Positions 1 through 6,533 are shown, counted from the stretch's first letter. The stretch is 8,868 bases of DNA from an uncultured Acidimicrobiaceae bacterium (GCA_937894805.1 CALAYR010000090.1:1-8868), one strand, 5' to 3'. Made by a program: numbers and translations. Notes: generated from the letters alone by a model not told the origin.

Positions 1-1
1 A

Positions 2-862
2 GCCTTCGTCCAGCCTATTGCCCCGAAGCTGCCCTCAAGGCGCCAATACTTCGAGCGTGGGAAAGTAGGTTTTGAAGCGAGTGGCGTCGCGCCGCAAGAG
101 CCCGGGGAGCGCGTGTTGCAGACGTACTGCCGCAATGCCGATATCGACCTGCTCTTCGTTCGAGCCGACGATGTGCCGGAGTACGTCCAGGACGGCGTAG
201 TGGATTGCGGCATCACGGGTCGCGATCTCGTGGCGGAGGGCAACTACGACGTCGAGGTCCTGCTTAACCTCGGCTTCGGCTACTGCTCGCTCCAAGTGGC
301 CGTGCCCACTGAGAGCACCTTCACCTCGTTGAAGGATCTCAACGGCCTTCGTATTGCGACCTCTCACTCAACCATCGCACAACGTGCATTAGACGCCGCC
401 GGCATCACGGCGGAGTTGATTTCGGTCGGCGGCTCAGTGGAGATTGCCCCTCGGCTCGGTCTGGCCGAAGGCATCATTGACTTGGTCTCAACGGGGAGCA
501 CGTTGCGCACGAATGGACTCCGGTCAATCGAGACGATATTTGAATCAGAGGCTGTCGTCATTGGCCGCCGGGGTGCGGTGGCTTCGCAGAACCGCAACAC
601 TCTCGTGACGATGCTGCAGTCCGTTTTAGAGGCCCGCAAAAGTCGGTATCTCTTGTTTAACGTTCCCACGAAGCACCTCGCCGAAGTGGTGGCTGAACTG
701 CCTACGGCCGGCTCACCCAGTGTCTTGACGTTGGCCGACCCCGAGGTGGTTTCCGTGCACGCCCTCGTTCCCGCGAGTGACATCTGGGCCCTCATGCCCA
801 AGCTAGAAGCGAAGGGCGCAAGTTCCATCTTGACCCTGCCAATTGAACGGATGGTCCGATGA
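2..862 (+). CDS. hisG: ATP phosphoribosyltransferase, long form (5' partial)
   Basis: This enzyme catalyses the first committed step of histidine synthesis, condensing ATP with PRPP to phosphoribosyl-ATP in the cytoplasm. The frame is open from base 2 with no start codon before the conserved ERVLQTYCRNADIDLLFVRA block, so the real start lies upstream. The GTG at 113 falls inside that block and is not the start. Seen in order: DVPEYVQDG and DCGITGRDL near bases 170-230, the PRPP-binding loop DLVSTGSTLRTNGL at about 479-520, and from about 638 a C-terminal ACT-like domain (NVPTKHL, SVHALVPASDIW, ending LPIERM). In the family that domain marks the long form, which is feedback-inhibited by histidine and needs no HisZ. 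The N-terminal motif usually LPSKGR or LPKGR reads LPSRRQ (about 35-52). The stop overlaps the hisD start as ATGA. Identity is secure; the N-terminus is incomplete. Confidence 0.95.
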   Translation, partial: AFVQPIAPKLPSRRQYFERGKVGFEASGVAPQEPGERVLQTYCRNADIDLLFVRADDVPEYVQDGVVDCGITGRDLVAEGNYDVEVLLNLGFGYCSLQVAVPTESTFTSLKDLNGLRIATSHSTIAQRALDAAGITAELISVGGSVEIAPRLGLAEGIIDLVSTGSTLRTNGLRSIETIFESEAVVIGRRGAVASQNRNTLVTMLQSVLEARKSRYLLFNVPTKHLAEVVAELPTAGSPSVLTLADPEVVSVHALVPASDIWALMPKLEAKGASSILTLPIERMVR

Positions 863-1917
863 GCCGCACTACCAAAGTCGATAGAGAGTTCACCATTGAA
901 GACATCGTCAACGATGTCAAGAGTCGTGGCGATGCCGCGGTCGCGGAGTGGTCAGCACTCCTAGACGGTGTTGAAGAACGTGCACCGCAAAAGGCTGTAG
1001 CGAGCGGTGATATCCCAGGCGATGCTGTCCTGTTTGCGGCCGACGCCATCCGTCGTTGGCACGCTGCGCAAATGCCGGCCACCGTCACCATGGAGGTCAA
1101 CCCTGGTGTCACCCTGGAGCGTCGATGGGTCCCGATCCAAACAGTGGGTCTCTACGTCCCGAGCGGCCTGGTTTCCTCACTGCTGATGACCGCGATCCCC
1201 GCCCAGGAAGCTGGCGTCGAAAAGATTGTGATCTGCACGCCGCCACGTGGCGCTGAAAATGTCGCTGCCGCAGCCAAACTCATTGGCATCTCGGAAGTGT
1301 TTATCGTCGGCGGCGCTCAGGCGATCGCCGCGATGGCGTACGGCACTGCGACCATACCGAAGGTCGACAAGATTTTCGGTCCCGGTGGCGGTGCAGTGAA
1401 TACCGCCAAGTTGTTGGTAAGCCAAGTAGTCGCCATTGACCTTCCGGCCGGACCAAGTGAAGTGGTCGTTGCGGCCGACCCTGGAATTGAAGAGTCGCTT
1501 ATCGAGCAAGAACTTGCAGCGCAGCTCGAACACGGACCCGATTCACGAGCGTTCGTGGTTCGCGTAGGTGATGACCTTGACGCCGCCGTAGCGGCAATAG
1601 ACGGTCACGCCGCCGAACACGTGGCCCTGCTTGGGGCTCGTGCCGAGTCTCTGGCGCCACGAATTCGCAATGCCGGCGCAGTGTTTGTTGGCCGATACGC
1701 CCCAGTGCCAGCCGGCGACTACGCCACGGGCGGGAATCACGTTCTCCCCACCGGCGGATGGGCGCGCTCAACGGGAGGACTCGGCATCGAGGCCTACATG
1801 AAGACCGTAACCATTCAGCGCATAAGCGAAGAAGGTCTTGCGCTTCTCGCCCCAACCATTGAGGCCCTCGCCGAACTCGAAGGCCTCCCTAATCACAAAG
1901 CGACGGCACGCCGATGA
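859..1917 (+). CDS. hisD: Histidinol dehydrogenase, compact form
   Basis: This zinc enzyme performs the last two NAD-dependent oxidations, L-histidinol to histidinal to histidine. It has 352 residues against about 430 for the usual family member. By recalled alignment to E. coli HisD, the zinc ligands Q222, H225, D287 and H346 are present, as are the catalytic pair E253-H254 (AAEHV) and substrate contacts S200 (PAGPSE) and E341. NAD contacts Y99 and Q154 (GGAQAIAA) are kept, but the GPGN asparagine is glycine (G177 in FGPGGG). The missing length is at the N-terminus, in the loop after YVPSG (about 3 residues) and between EHGPDS and AAEH (about 35 residues). The ATG overlaps the hisG stop (ATGA) with no clear ribosome binding site, which implies coupled translation. 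Retained catalytic residues argue for an active enzyme rather than a decayed one. Confidence 0.94.
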   Translation: MSRTTKVDREFTIEDIVNDVKSRGDAAVAEWSALLDGVEERAPQKAVASGDIPGDAVLFAADAIRRWHAAQMPATVTMEVNPGVTLERRWVPIQTVGLYVPSGLVSSLLMTAIPAQEAGVEKIVICTPPRGAENVAAAAKLIGISEVFIVGGAQAIAAMAYGTATIPKVDKIFGPGGGAVNTAKLLVSQVVAIDLPAGPSEVVVAADPGIEESLIEQELAAQLEHGPDSRAFVVRVGDDLDAAVAAIDGHAAEHVALLGARAESLAPRIRNAGAVFVGRYAPVPAGDYATGGNHVLPTGGWARSTGGLGIEAYMKTVTIQRISEEGLALLAPTIEALAELEGLPNHKATARR

Positions 1918-3437
1918 ACTCAACTCCACCACCACTCGCTGCCTATCAGTGGCCGCCTTCAACTAACGAGCTCGCTGAGCGCGTGGGCCTAGCCCCCGAC
2001 CAGATGCTTCGCTTTGACGGCAACGTTCCACCTCAAGCCCCGGCAACAGCACGCCCCGCCACCATTGCGAGAGCATTGGCCGATGTCAATGAGTACGACC
2101 GTGGCCGTTACGCGCCGCTACGTGAAGACATTGCTAGGTACCACGGCGTCGAGGCCGATCAAATTGTCCTAGGTGCCGGCAGCGACGAACTCATTGTTCT
2201 TTGTGCCAGAATTTTTGCCTCCGGCGGCACTATTGCCACGGTGCCGTCCAACAGCTATTCGATGTATCGATTCGCAGCGGGCATGGCGGGAGCAACTGTT
2301 ATCGACGATCCAGCGAAGGCCGACCTGGTTTTCGTCTGTCGCCCGAACAATCCCACGGGTGAATTGCCCGACATCCCTTCGGTGCCCGGACAACTGGTCA
2401 TTGATGAGGCTTACGCCGACTACGCGGGCGTGAGCGCCATCGATCAGGTCGATGACGGCGTGATTGTGCTCCGTACCTTTTCTAAGGCGTTTGGCCTGGC
2501 GGGTGCCCGAGTCGGTTACTCCATTTCAACACCGCAACTCGCTGATGTGATGGCGGCACGCTTGGCGCCACTGTCAGTTTCCACGTTGTCGGCGGCACTA
2601 GCTCGTGCGGCATTAGCATCCCCGCCTGATGTGTCGTCACAAATCGCAGAGCGGGAGCGGTTATCCGCGGCCTTGAGTGAACTGGGCTTGACGCCACTTA
2701 CGTCGTTCACCAACTTCCTCTACATCCCCATGGAAGACCCTGAAGCGGTTGTGAACGGATTGCTGCCTTATGGCATTGTGGTGCGCGCTTTTGCTGGCGC
2801 ACTACGCATCAGTGTGCGCGACGAGCTCGATGACAATCGACTGCTCGAAGCACTTGCTGCCTGGCAACAAGGAACTCCACCCGATGCGGTGCCCACAATT
2901 TTTCGTCGAGCGACCGCCGAAACTTCCATCGCGATTCGGCTCCGCATTCCTGGCGAGGGACGAGTCTTTGTCGACACCGGTCAGGGCTTCTACGATCACA
3001 TGCTCCAACAGTTGGCCTTCCACAGCGGTATGGACTTGCGCCTCGAAGGCGTGGGCGACCACGAAACGGGAGATCACCACACCGTTGAGGACATGATGCG
3101 GGCATTCGGTGACGCCTTCAGTGCATCGTTAGGTGACCGCAAGGGCATCGCTCGTTACGGCGAGTCTCGAGTCCCAATGGATGAGGCGCTCGCGCACGCG
3201 GTGGTTGACCTTTCTGGTCGCCCCACGGCGACCATCTCGATCACGCCCGACCCCGGGATGGCAACACACGCTCTCGAGTCATTTGTCCAGACGGCCAAAA
3301 TCACGTTGCACGTAACGGCCACCGGCCAAAACGCCCACCACGTCTCCGAAGCCGCCTTCAAGGCCGTTGGTCGTGCATTGGCCGAAGCCCTACGTCGTGA
3401 TGGCGGACTGATTCGTTCCACCAAGGGATCTCTGTGA
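1914..3437 (+). CDS. hisCB: Fused histidinol-phosphate aminotransferase / imidazoleglycerol-phosphate dehydratase
   Basis: One 507-residue reading frame joins two consecutive pathway enzymes. Residues about 1-316 are HisC, a fold-type I PLP aminotransferase: GAGSDELI (88-94), NNPTG (145-149), IDEAY (163-167), the PLP lysine K191 in TFSKAFGLAGAR, phosphate-binding R199, and R298 in LRISV, the expected carboxylate-binding arginine. After a short linker (about 317-326), HisB runs to the end: RATAET (332-337), DTGQGFYDHML (354-364), H370, the metal-binding DHHTVED (387-393), PMDEA (421-425), NAHHVSEA (473-480) and the terminal STKG. HisB converts imidazoleglycerol phosphate to imidazoleacetol phosphate, which HisC then transaminates, so product and substrate are shared. 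No stop separates the domains. An in-frame GTG at 2889 sits at the boundary and could start a separate HisB. The ATG overlaps the hisD stop. The familiar HisB fusion is to a HAD phosphatase; this arrangement differs. Confidence 0.95.
   Translation: MNSTPPPLAAYQWPPSTNELAERVGLAPDQMLRFDGNVPPQAPATARPATIARALADVNEYDRGRYAPLREDIARYHGVEADQIVLGAGSDELIVLCARIFASGGTIATVPSNSYSMYRFAAGMAGATVIDDPAKADLVFVCRPNNPTGELPDIPSVPGQLVIDEAYADYAGVSAIDQVDDGVIVLRTFSKAFGLAGARVGYSISTPQLADVMAARLAPLSVSTLSAALARAALASPPDVSSQIAERERLSAALSELGLTPLTSFTNFLYIPMEDPEAVVNGLLPYGIVVRAFAGALRISVRDELDDNRLLEALAAWQQGTPPDAVPTIFRRATAETSIAIRLRIPGEGRVFVDTGQGFYDHMLQQLAFHSGMDLRLEGVGDHETGDHHTVEDMMRAFGDAFSASLGDRKGIARYGESRVPMDEALAHAVVDLSGRPTATISITPDPGMATHALESFVQTAKITLHVTATGQNAHHVSEAAFKAVGRALAEALRRDGGLIRSTKGSL
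3423..3428 (+). promoter_or_regulatory. Ribosome binding site of hisH
   Basis: AAGGGA lies 5 bases before the GTG at 3434. It supports that GTG, which overlaps the hisCB stop as GTGA, as the hisH start. The site is embedded in the STKG codons at the end of hisCB. Confidence 0.65.
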
Positions 3438-3988
3438 CCTCAGTTGTCGTGGTCGATTACGGCGCGGGCAACACGCGCTCGGTACGCTCAGCCCTCCGGC
3501 GGCTGTCGTACGAGTCGGTCTTGACGAGTGAGCCGACCGCGATTCGGGACGCCGAGATTGTCGTTCTGCCGGGCGTTGGCTCGGCCCGTTCGGCCATGGA
3601 CCACCTCACCACGACGGGTGCGGTGACGGCGATTCGTGAGCGATTCTCGGCGCAGCGTCCGATTGTCGGGATCTGTCTCGGGATGCAGTTAGCACTCGAG
3701 CACTCAGAGGAGGATGGCGGTGTCGCCGGCCTAGGACTCATTCCGGGGGAGGTTCGCCGCCTGTCGGGCGGTCGCGTCCCACGACTGGGCTGGCAGCTCG
3801 TCACACCGATCGACGAGGCGTTCTACTTCGCACACAGTTACTTTGCGGAGACTCCTTGTGCAACTGGATTCTCGGACGAAGTCACGGCGATTGTGGAGTC
3901 CGGGGCCTTCATCGGTGTGCAGTTCCACCCTGAAAAGAGTGGCGACGCGGGACTTCGACTCTTGGAACAATGTCTTTCCCGCGCTTAA
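3434..3988 (+). CDS. hisH: Imidazole glycerol phosphate synthase, glutaminase subunit
   Basis: HisH is a class I glutamine amidotransferase that hydrolyses glutamine and channels ammonia to HisF for synthesis of imidazole glycerol phosphate and AICAR. Seen: VDYGAGN (8-13), the oxyanion-strand motif LPGVGS (45-50), the nucleophile C81 in GICLGMQL, and H165 and E167 of the triad in VQFHPEKSG. The PRLGW segment (116-120) corresponds to the family's P-M-GWN loop, and YFAHSYF (131-137) corresponds to YFVHSY. At 184 residues it is slightly shorter than the usual ~200. It starts with GTG, supported by AAGGGA five bases upstream. Its 3' end overlaps hisF by 19 bases, which fits co-expression of the two subunits of one heterodimer. 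Catalytic residues are intact and the assignment is firm. Confidence 0.96.
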   Translation: MTSVVVVDYGAGNTRSVRSALRRLSYESVLTSEPTAIRDAEIVVLPGVGSARSAMDHLTTTGAVTAIRERFSAQRPIVGICLGMQLALEHSEEDGGVAGLGLIPGEVRRLSGGRVPRLGWQLVTPIDEAFYFAHSYFAETPCATGFSDEVTAIVESGAFIGVQFHPEKSGDAGLRLLEQCLSRA

Positions 3989-4722
3989 TCCCCTGCCTCG
4001 ACATGGCCCATGGGCGGGTCGTCAAGGGTGTCAGCTTCGTCGGCCTTAGAGACGTCGGCGACCCCGTGGAACTGGCCGCGCACTATTCCGATGGTGGAGC
4101 GGACGAGTTGGTTCTGCTCGATATTGCAGCCACGCCCGACGACTCTTCGACAATGTTGGAGGTTGTCGCCATGGTGGCCGACGCAATAACCATTCCCTTC
4201 ACAGTTGGGGGAGGAGTACGAAGCGTTCGAGATGCCGCCGCCATTATTGAGGCCGGTGCTGACCGAGTGAGTTTGAACTCAGCGGCACTCGCTACACCAT
4301 CTCTCATCACCGACATCGCCGATCGATTTGGTTCCCAGGCCGTCGTTGTGGCGATTGACGCCGGTGAAGGCGTCGTCCACACCCACGGAGGCCGCCGTCC
4401 TACGGACGTGCAAACCATTCCCTGGGCCCGTGAAGCTGGTGAGCGGGGGGCTGGAGAAATCCTGCTGACCTCGATCCGCCAAGACGGACAACGAACCGGC
4501 TTTGACCTCGAACTCACCGCCGCAGTGCGCGATGTGTTGACCATTCCCGTCATTGCCTCCGGTGGCGCCGGTAGTGCGCAGCACGTGGCCGAAGCCCTCC
4601 GGGTGACCGAGGCCGCATTGATTGCCTCGATTGTTCACGAGAATCCAACCGGTCTGCCGGGGCTTCGACGTGAAATTGAATCATTTGGAATTGCGTTACG
4701 ACCATGGAAGGAGCGAGCATGA
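3970..4722 (+). CDS. hisF: Imidazole glycerol phosphate synthase, cyclase subunit
   Basis: HisF is the (beta-alpha)8-barrel cyclase that uses HisH-derived ammonia to turn PRFAR into imidazole glycerol phosphate and AICAR. Family motifs are RLIPCLD (5-11) with catalytic D11, GRVVKGVSF (15-23), PFTVGGGVR (76-84), VVVAIDA (125-131) with catalytic D130, GAGEILLTS (160-168) and PVIASGGAG (193-201). IPCLD and GRVVKG distinguish it from HisA. Two spots depart from the common pattern: TSxDxDGT reads TSIRQDGQ (R170 and Q174 are the substitutions), and the C-terminal SIFHF-type segment reads SIVHENP. The ATG at 3970 gives the expected N-terminus directly before RLIPCLD and lies inside hisH, so translation is probably coupled. 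The stop overlaps the hisIE start as ATGA. Both catalytic aspartates are present, so activity is expected. Confidence 0.95.
   Translation: MSFPRLIPCLDMAHGRVVKGVSFVGLRDVGDPVELAAHYSDGGADELVLLDIAATPDDSSTMLEVVAMVADAITIPFTVGGGVRSVRDAAAIIEAGADRVSLNSAALATPSLITDIADRFGSQAVVVAIDAGEGVVHTHGGRRPTDVQTIPWAREAGERGAGEILLTSIRQDGQRTGFDLELTAAVRDVLTIPVIASGGAGSAQHVAEALRVTEAALIASIVHENPTGLPGLRREIESFGIALRPWKERA
4708..4713 (+). promoter_or_regulatory. Ribosome binding site of hisIE
   Basis: AAGGAG stands 5 bases before the ATG at 4719, within the last codons of hisF. It decides the hisIE start: the in-frame ATG at 4704 lies upstream of this site and has none of its own. Confidence 0.8.
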
Positions 4723-5270
4723 GCGAACAGTTACGTGCCGCCATTATTCAAGACGACATCACCGATCGCATTTTGATGCTGGGTTGGATGGATGATGAGG
4801 CGCTCGAACTTACGAAGTCGACTGGTTATGTCCACTTCTTTTCCCGCTCCCGTCAGCAGCTCTGGAAAAAGGGAGAGACGTCCGGCAACACCCTGCGGCT
4901 CCGTGAAATTGTGGCCGACTGTGACGACGACGCTCTCCTCGTGAGAGTGGAGGCCGATGGCCCCACGTGCCACGATGGTTCTACGAGCTGTTTCACCCCG
5001 TGGTTGTGGCGACGAATCCTGCAGCGCGAAGCAAGTGGTGACGAGAGTTCCTACGTTGTCTCGCTACTCAACAAGGGTATTGGTCCCATCGCTCAAAAAG
5101 TGGGTGAAGAGGCGACGGAATCGGTGGTCGCAGCGTTGAGTGAAACGGATGAGCGTCTCGTCAGCGAAGTTGCCGACCTCTGGTTTCACACGCTCGTACT
5201 GCTCCGTTCACGCGGTATCGATCCTTCGCAGGTCGAAGATGAACTTCGCCGTCGTGACCGCCAGAAATAA
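4719..5270 (+). CDS. hisIE: Bifunctional phosphoribosyl-AMP cyclohydrolase / phosphoribosyl-ATP pyrophosphatase
   Basis: The protein carries out steps two and three of the pathway: the C-terminal HisE domain removes pyrophosphate from phosphoribosyl-ATP, and the N-terminal HisI domain opens the adenine ring. HisI (about 1-100) shows LMLGWMDDEAL (19-29), SRSRQQLWKKGETSGN (42-57), DCDDDALL (67-74) and the zinc segment CHDGSTSCF (C84, H85, C91; C68 is the other expected cysteine). HisE (about 112-180) shows KVGEEATE (127-134), the EVADLWFHTLVLL helix (150-162) with E150, D153 and H157, and a final EDELRRR. At 183 residues both domains are complete. The start at 4719 is chosen because AAGGAG lies five bases upstream and the ATG overlaps the hisF stop. 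It is the last his gene before the methyltransferase; no terminator hairpin with a T-tract follows. Confidence 0.96.
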   Translation: MSEQLRAAIIQDDITDRILMLGWMDDEALELTKSTGYVHFFSRSRQQLWKKGETSGNTLRLREIVADCDDDALLVRVEADGPTCHDGSTSCFTPWLWRRILQREASGDESSYVVSLLNKGIGPIAQKVGEEATESVVAALSETDERLVSEVADLWFHTLVLLRSRGIDPSQVEDELRRRDRQK

Positions 5271-5292
5271 CAAGCCCTCAAAATTGCTTTGT

Positions 5293-5298
5293 TAGATT
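5293..5298 (+). promoter_or_regulatory. Extended -10 promoter of the FkbM methyltransferase gene
   Basis: TAGATT, preceded by TG at 5290-5291 (extended -10), ends 7 bases before the ATG at 5306. Transcription would then begin at or next to the A of the start codon, giving a leaderless mRNA. No Shine-Dalgarno sequence precedes the ATG, and no convincing -35 box is visible. The same layout occurs at the other two gene starts that begin transcription units here. Confidence 0.55.
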
Positions 5299-5305
5299 GC
5301 CTCTC

Positions 5306-6133
5306 ATGATCGCGCGACTGCATCGAGTGTGGTGGGGGCTCCGGCAAGAGTCGTCGTGGGGATGGCGCGAACTCGCTAAAGGTCGCCTTCGGTGGCAGAT
5401 TGATGTCATCGCCTACCGCGCCATGGCGCTCGACCGCGTAGCTCGGTACTACAAAGAGCACGAGACGGAACGATTCCGTGCTCTGCAAACCAAGAGCGGG
5501 GTGACCCTCTACTACCGAACCAATCGCGGTGATATTCAGGGAATCCGAGAAATCTTTATTGACGAGATCTATCGATTACCGGAAGGTGTCGAGGTCACCG
5601 GACTCGTTGACTTTGGAGCCAACATTGGACTGGCTACGGTCTGGCTAGCGACTACTTATGGCCTCACCGGAGTGATTGCGGTGGAACCCCTGCCGGAAAA
5701 CGCTCGCCTGCTCCGGACAAATGTTCGTGCGAACAACATTGCGTGTCAGGTGATCGAAGCCGCGGTTGGAACGGAGACCGGCGTTACGTACTTCGCCGAG
5801 ACATCCGAGTCGAATCTTGGCCACGTGGCCGAGGCGGGCCAGGAAATCCCGCTCGTCGATGTCCGAGAGATTGTCAATGAGTTGAGCTTTTCGCATCCAC
5901 TTCTCAAAATGGACATCGAGGGTATGGAGGGTGAACTTCTCCAGTCCATAGATCCGGTTTGGACTCGGAAGTTTGCGGCGATGGTGATGGAGATGCACCC
6001 GGAGATTGTCAACATCGGAGAGTTGGTCCAGATCATCACCAACCAGGGCTTTGACTATCGCGACTCGTTTGAGGTCACGAACGGTTATCAGCGGCTCAAG
6101 CGTGAGCGACTCTTCCTACGACGAGAGATTTAG
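5306..6133 (+). CDS. FkbM-family SAM-dependent methyltransferase
   Basis: This is a 275-residue class I (Rossmann-fold) methyltransferase. SAM motif I is LVDFGANIGLAT (100-111), the strand-2 acidic residue is E127 in VIAVEPLPEN, and the family hallmark LLKMDIEGMEGELL spans 199-212. The ~95 residues ahead of motif I are basic and tryptophan-rich at the start (RVWWGLRQ, WGWRELAKGRLRW) with no signal peptide or membrane helix. FkbM relatives O-methylate varied acceptors, often sugars of glycans, glycolipids or secondary metabolites; the acceptor cannot be read from the sequence. ATG 5306 is preferred over the in-frame TTG at 5297 because it sits 7 bases after a TAGATT box. It lies 35 bases after hisIE, so read-through from the his operon is possible, though no functional link is evident. 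Its stop overlaps the convergent gene by 4 bases. Confidence 0.88.
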   Translation: MIARLHRVWWGLRQESSWGWRELAKGRLRWQIDVIAYRAMALDRVARYYKEHETERFRALQTKSGVTLYYRTNRGDIQGIREIFIDEIYRLPEGVEVTGLVDFGANIGLATVWLATTYGLTGVIAVEPLPENARLLRTNVRANNIACQVIEAAVGTETGVTYFAETSESNLGHVAEAGQEIPLVDVREIVNELSFSHPLLKMDIEGMEGELLQSIDPVWTRKFAAMVMEMHPEIVNIGELVQIITNQGFDYRDSFEVTNGYQRLKRERLFLRREI

Positions 6134-6144
6134 AACTCTTCGTC
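6120..6144. terminator. Possible hairpin at the convergent gene ends
   Basis: GACGAGAG (6120-6127) can pair with CTCTTCGTC (6136-6144) with one bulged base, enclosing the two overlapping stop codons in its 8-base loop. The position suits a bidirectional terminator for the methyltransferase gene and the opposing gene. Neither side has a T-tract, so this is only a candidate. Confidence 0.25.
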
Positions 6145-6522
6145 AGCAAAGGGATTGTCGTCGTAAGGGTCAGCGGTGACTGAGGGTTCGTCCCAAGACT
6201 CGTCATCACGCCCGAGTCCTGAGGCTAAAGCGATGGCATCGCTGACGGCATCGAGTGAGTCAGCCGAACGAACGACAATTTTGGTGCGACCGTGGGCAAT
6301 CCGATCGATCAAAATCCACGTTTGTCGTCCCTCTAGTTCGTAGACGAACGTTGGCATGTCGGAGTAAGAGTGGTAGCGCACCAAAGTCACCGTGGGATCG
6401 GCATTCAAGATAAATAACGCCCGCTCCATATTTTCCAGGTTGTCGGTAGCGCTGAACAGCGTGGGCTTGGTGGCAAAGTCTTCGAGAATCTCTTCGTACA
6501 GTGCGGCATTGGGATTGGCCAT
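6130..6522 (-). CDS. Hypothetical protein, 130 residues, acidic C-terminal tail
   Basis: I do not recognise the family. The predicted soluble protein has 130 residues. An N-terminal helical stretch (about 6-40) leads into alternating beta-like segments (VTLVRYHS 45-52, TFVYELE 58-64, QTWILIDRI 67-75, TKIVVRS 80-86) and a helix at about 88-102. A tail from 104 on is rich in Asp and Glu (11 of the last 27 residues) and ends DEEF. It has no signal peptide, membrane helix or cysteine. The start is set at 6522 because AAGGAG lies 5 bases upstream; the in-frame ATG at 6549 would add nine residues and precede that site. It follows the membrane-protein gene by 39 bases and is probably co-transcribed with it. 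Its stop overlaps the methyltransferase stop. It could be a small regulatory or chaperone-like alpha/beta protein, but nothing proves this. Confidence 0.75.
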   Translation of the reverse strand: MANPNAALYEEILEDFATKPTLFSATDNLENMERALFILNADPTVTLVRYHSYSDMPTFVYELEGRQTWILIDRIAHGRTKIVVRSADSLDAVSDAIALASGLGRDDESWDEPSVTADPYDDNPFADEEF

Positions 6523-6527
6523 GGGCT

Positions 6528-6533
6528 CTCCTT
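6528..6533 (-). promoter_or_regulatory. Ribosome binding site of the 130-residue protein gene
   Basis: Read on the minus strand, AAGGAG stands 5 bases before the ATG at 6522. It fixes that start over the ATG at 6549. The clear site fits an internal gene of an operon, in contrast to the leaderless first genes nearby. Confidence 0.75.

Noticed and set aside
113..862. hisG starting at GTG 113
   Set aside because: The conserved block around ERVLQTYCRNAD straddles this codon and the frame stays open to base 2, so the gene is truncated by the window rather than starting here.
1499..1855. Minus-strand open frame of 118 codons inside hisD
   Set aside because: It is an antisense shadow of a conserved enzyme gene, arginine-rich and low in complexity, without promoter or ribosome binding site.
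4083..4553. Minus-strand open frame of 156 codons inside hisF
   Set aside because: It is a Ser/Thr/Ala/Pro-rich antisense translation of a clearly coding gene, as often arises in GC-rich DNA.
4704..4721. hisIE starting at ATG 4704
   Set aside because: The AAGGAG site at 4708-4713 lies downstream of that ATG and is correctly spaced for ATG 4719, which also makes the ATGA overlap with hisF.
3970..4722. The barrel gene being hisA/priA
   Set aside because: IPCLD, GRVVKG, PFTVGGGVR and GAGEILLTS are HisF motifs, and the gene follows hisH directly.
5297..5305. Methyltransferase starting at TTG 5297
   Set aside because: It overlaps the TAGATT -10 box; ATG 5306 is a better codon at leaderless distance.
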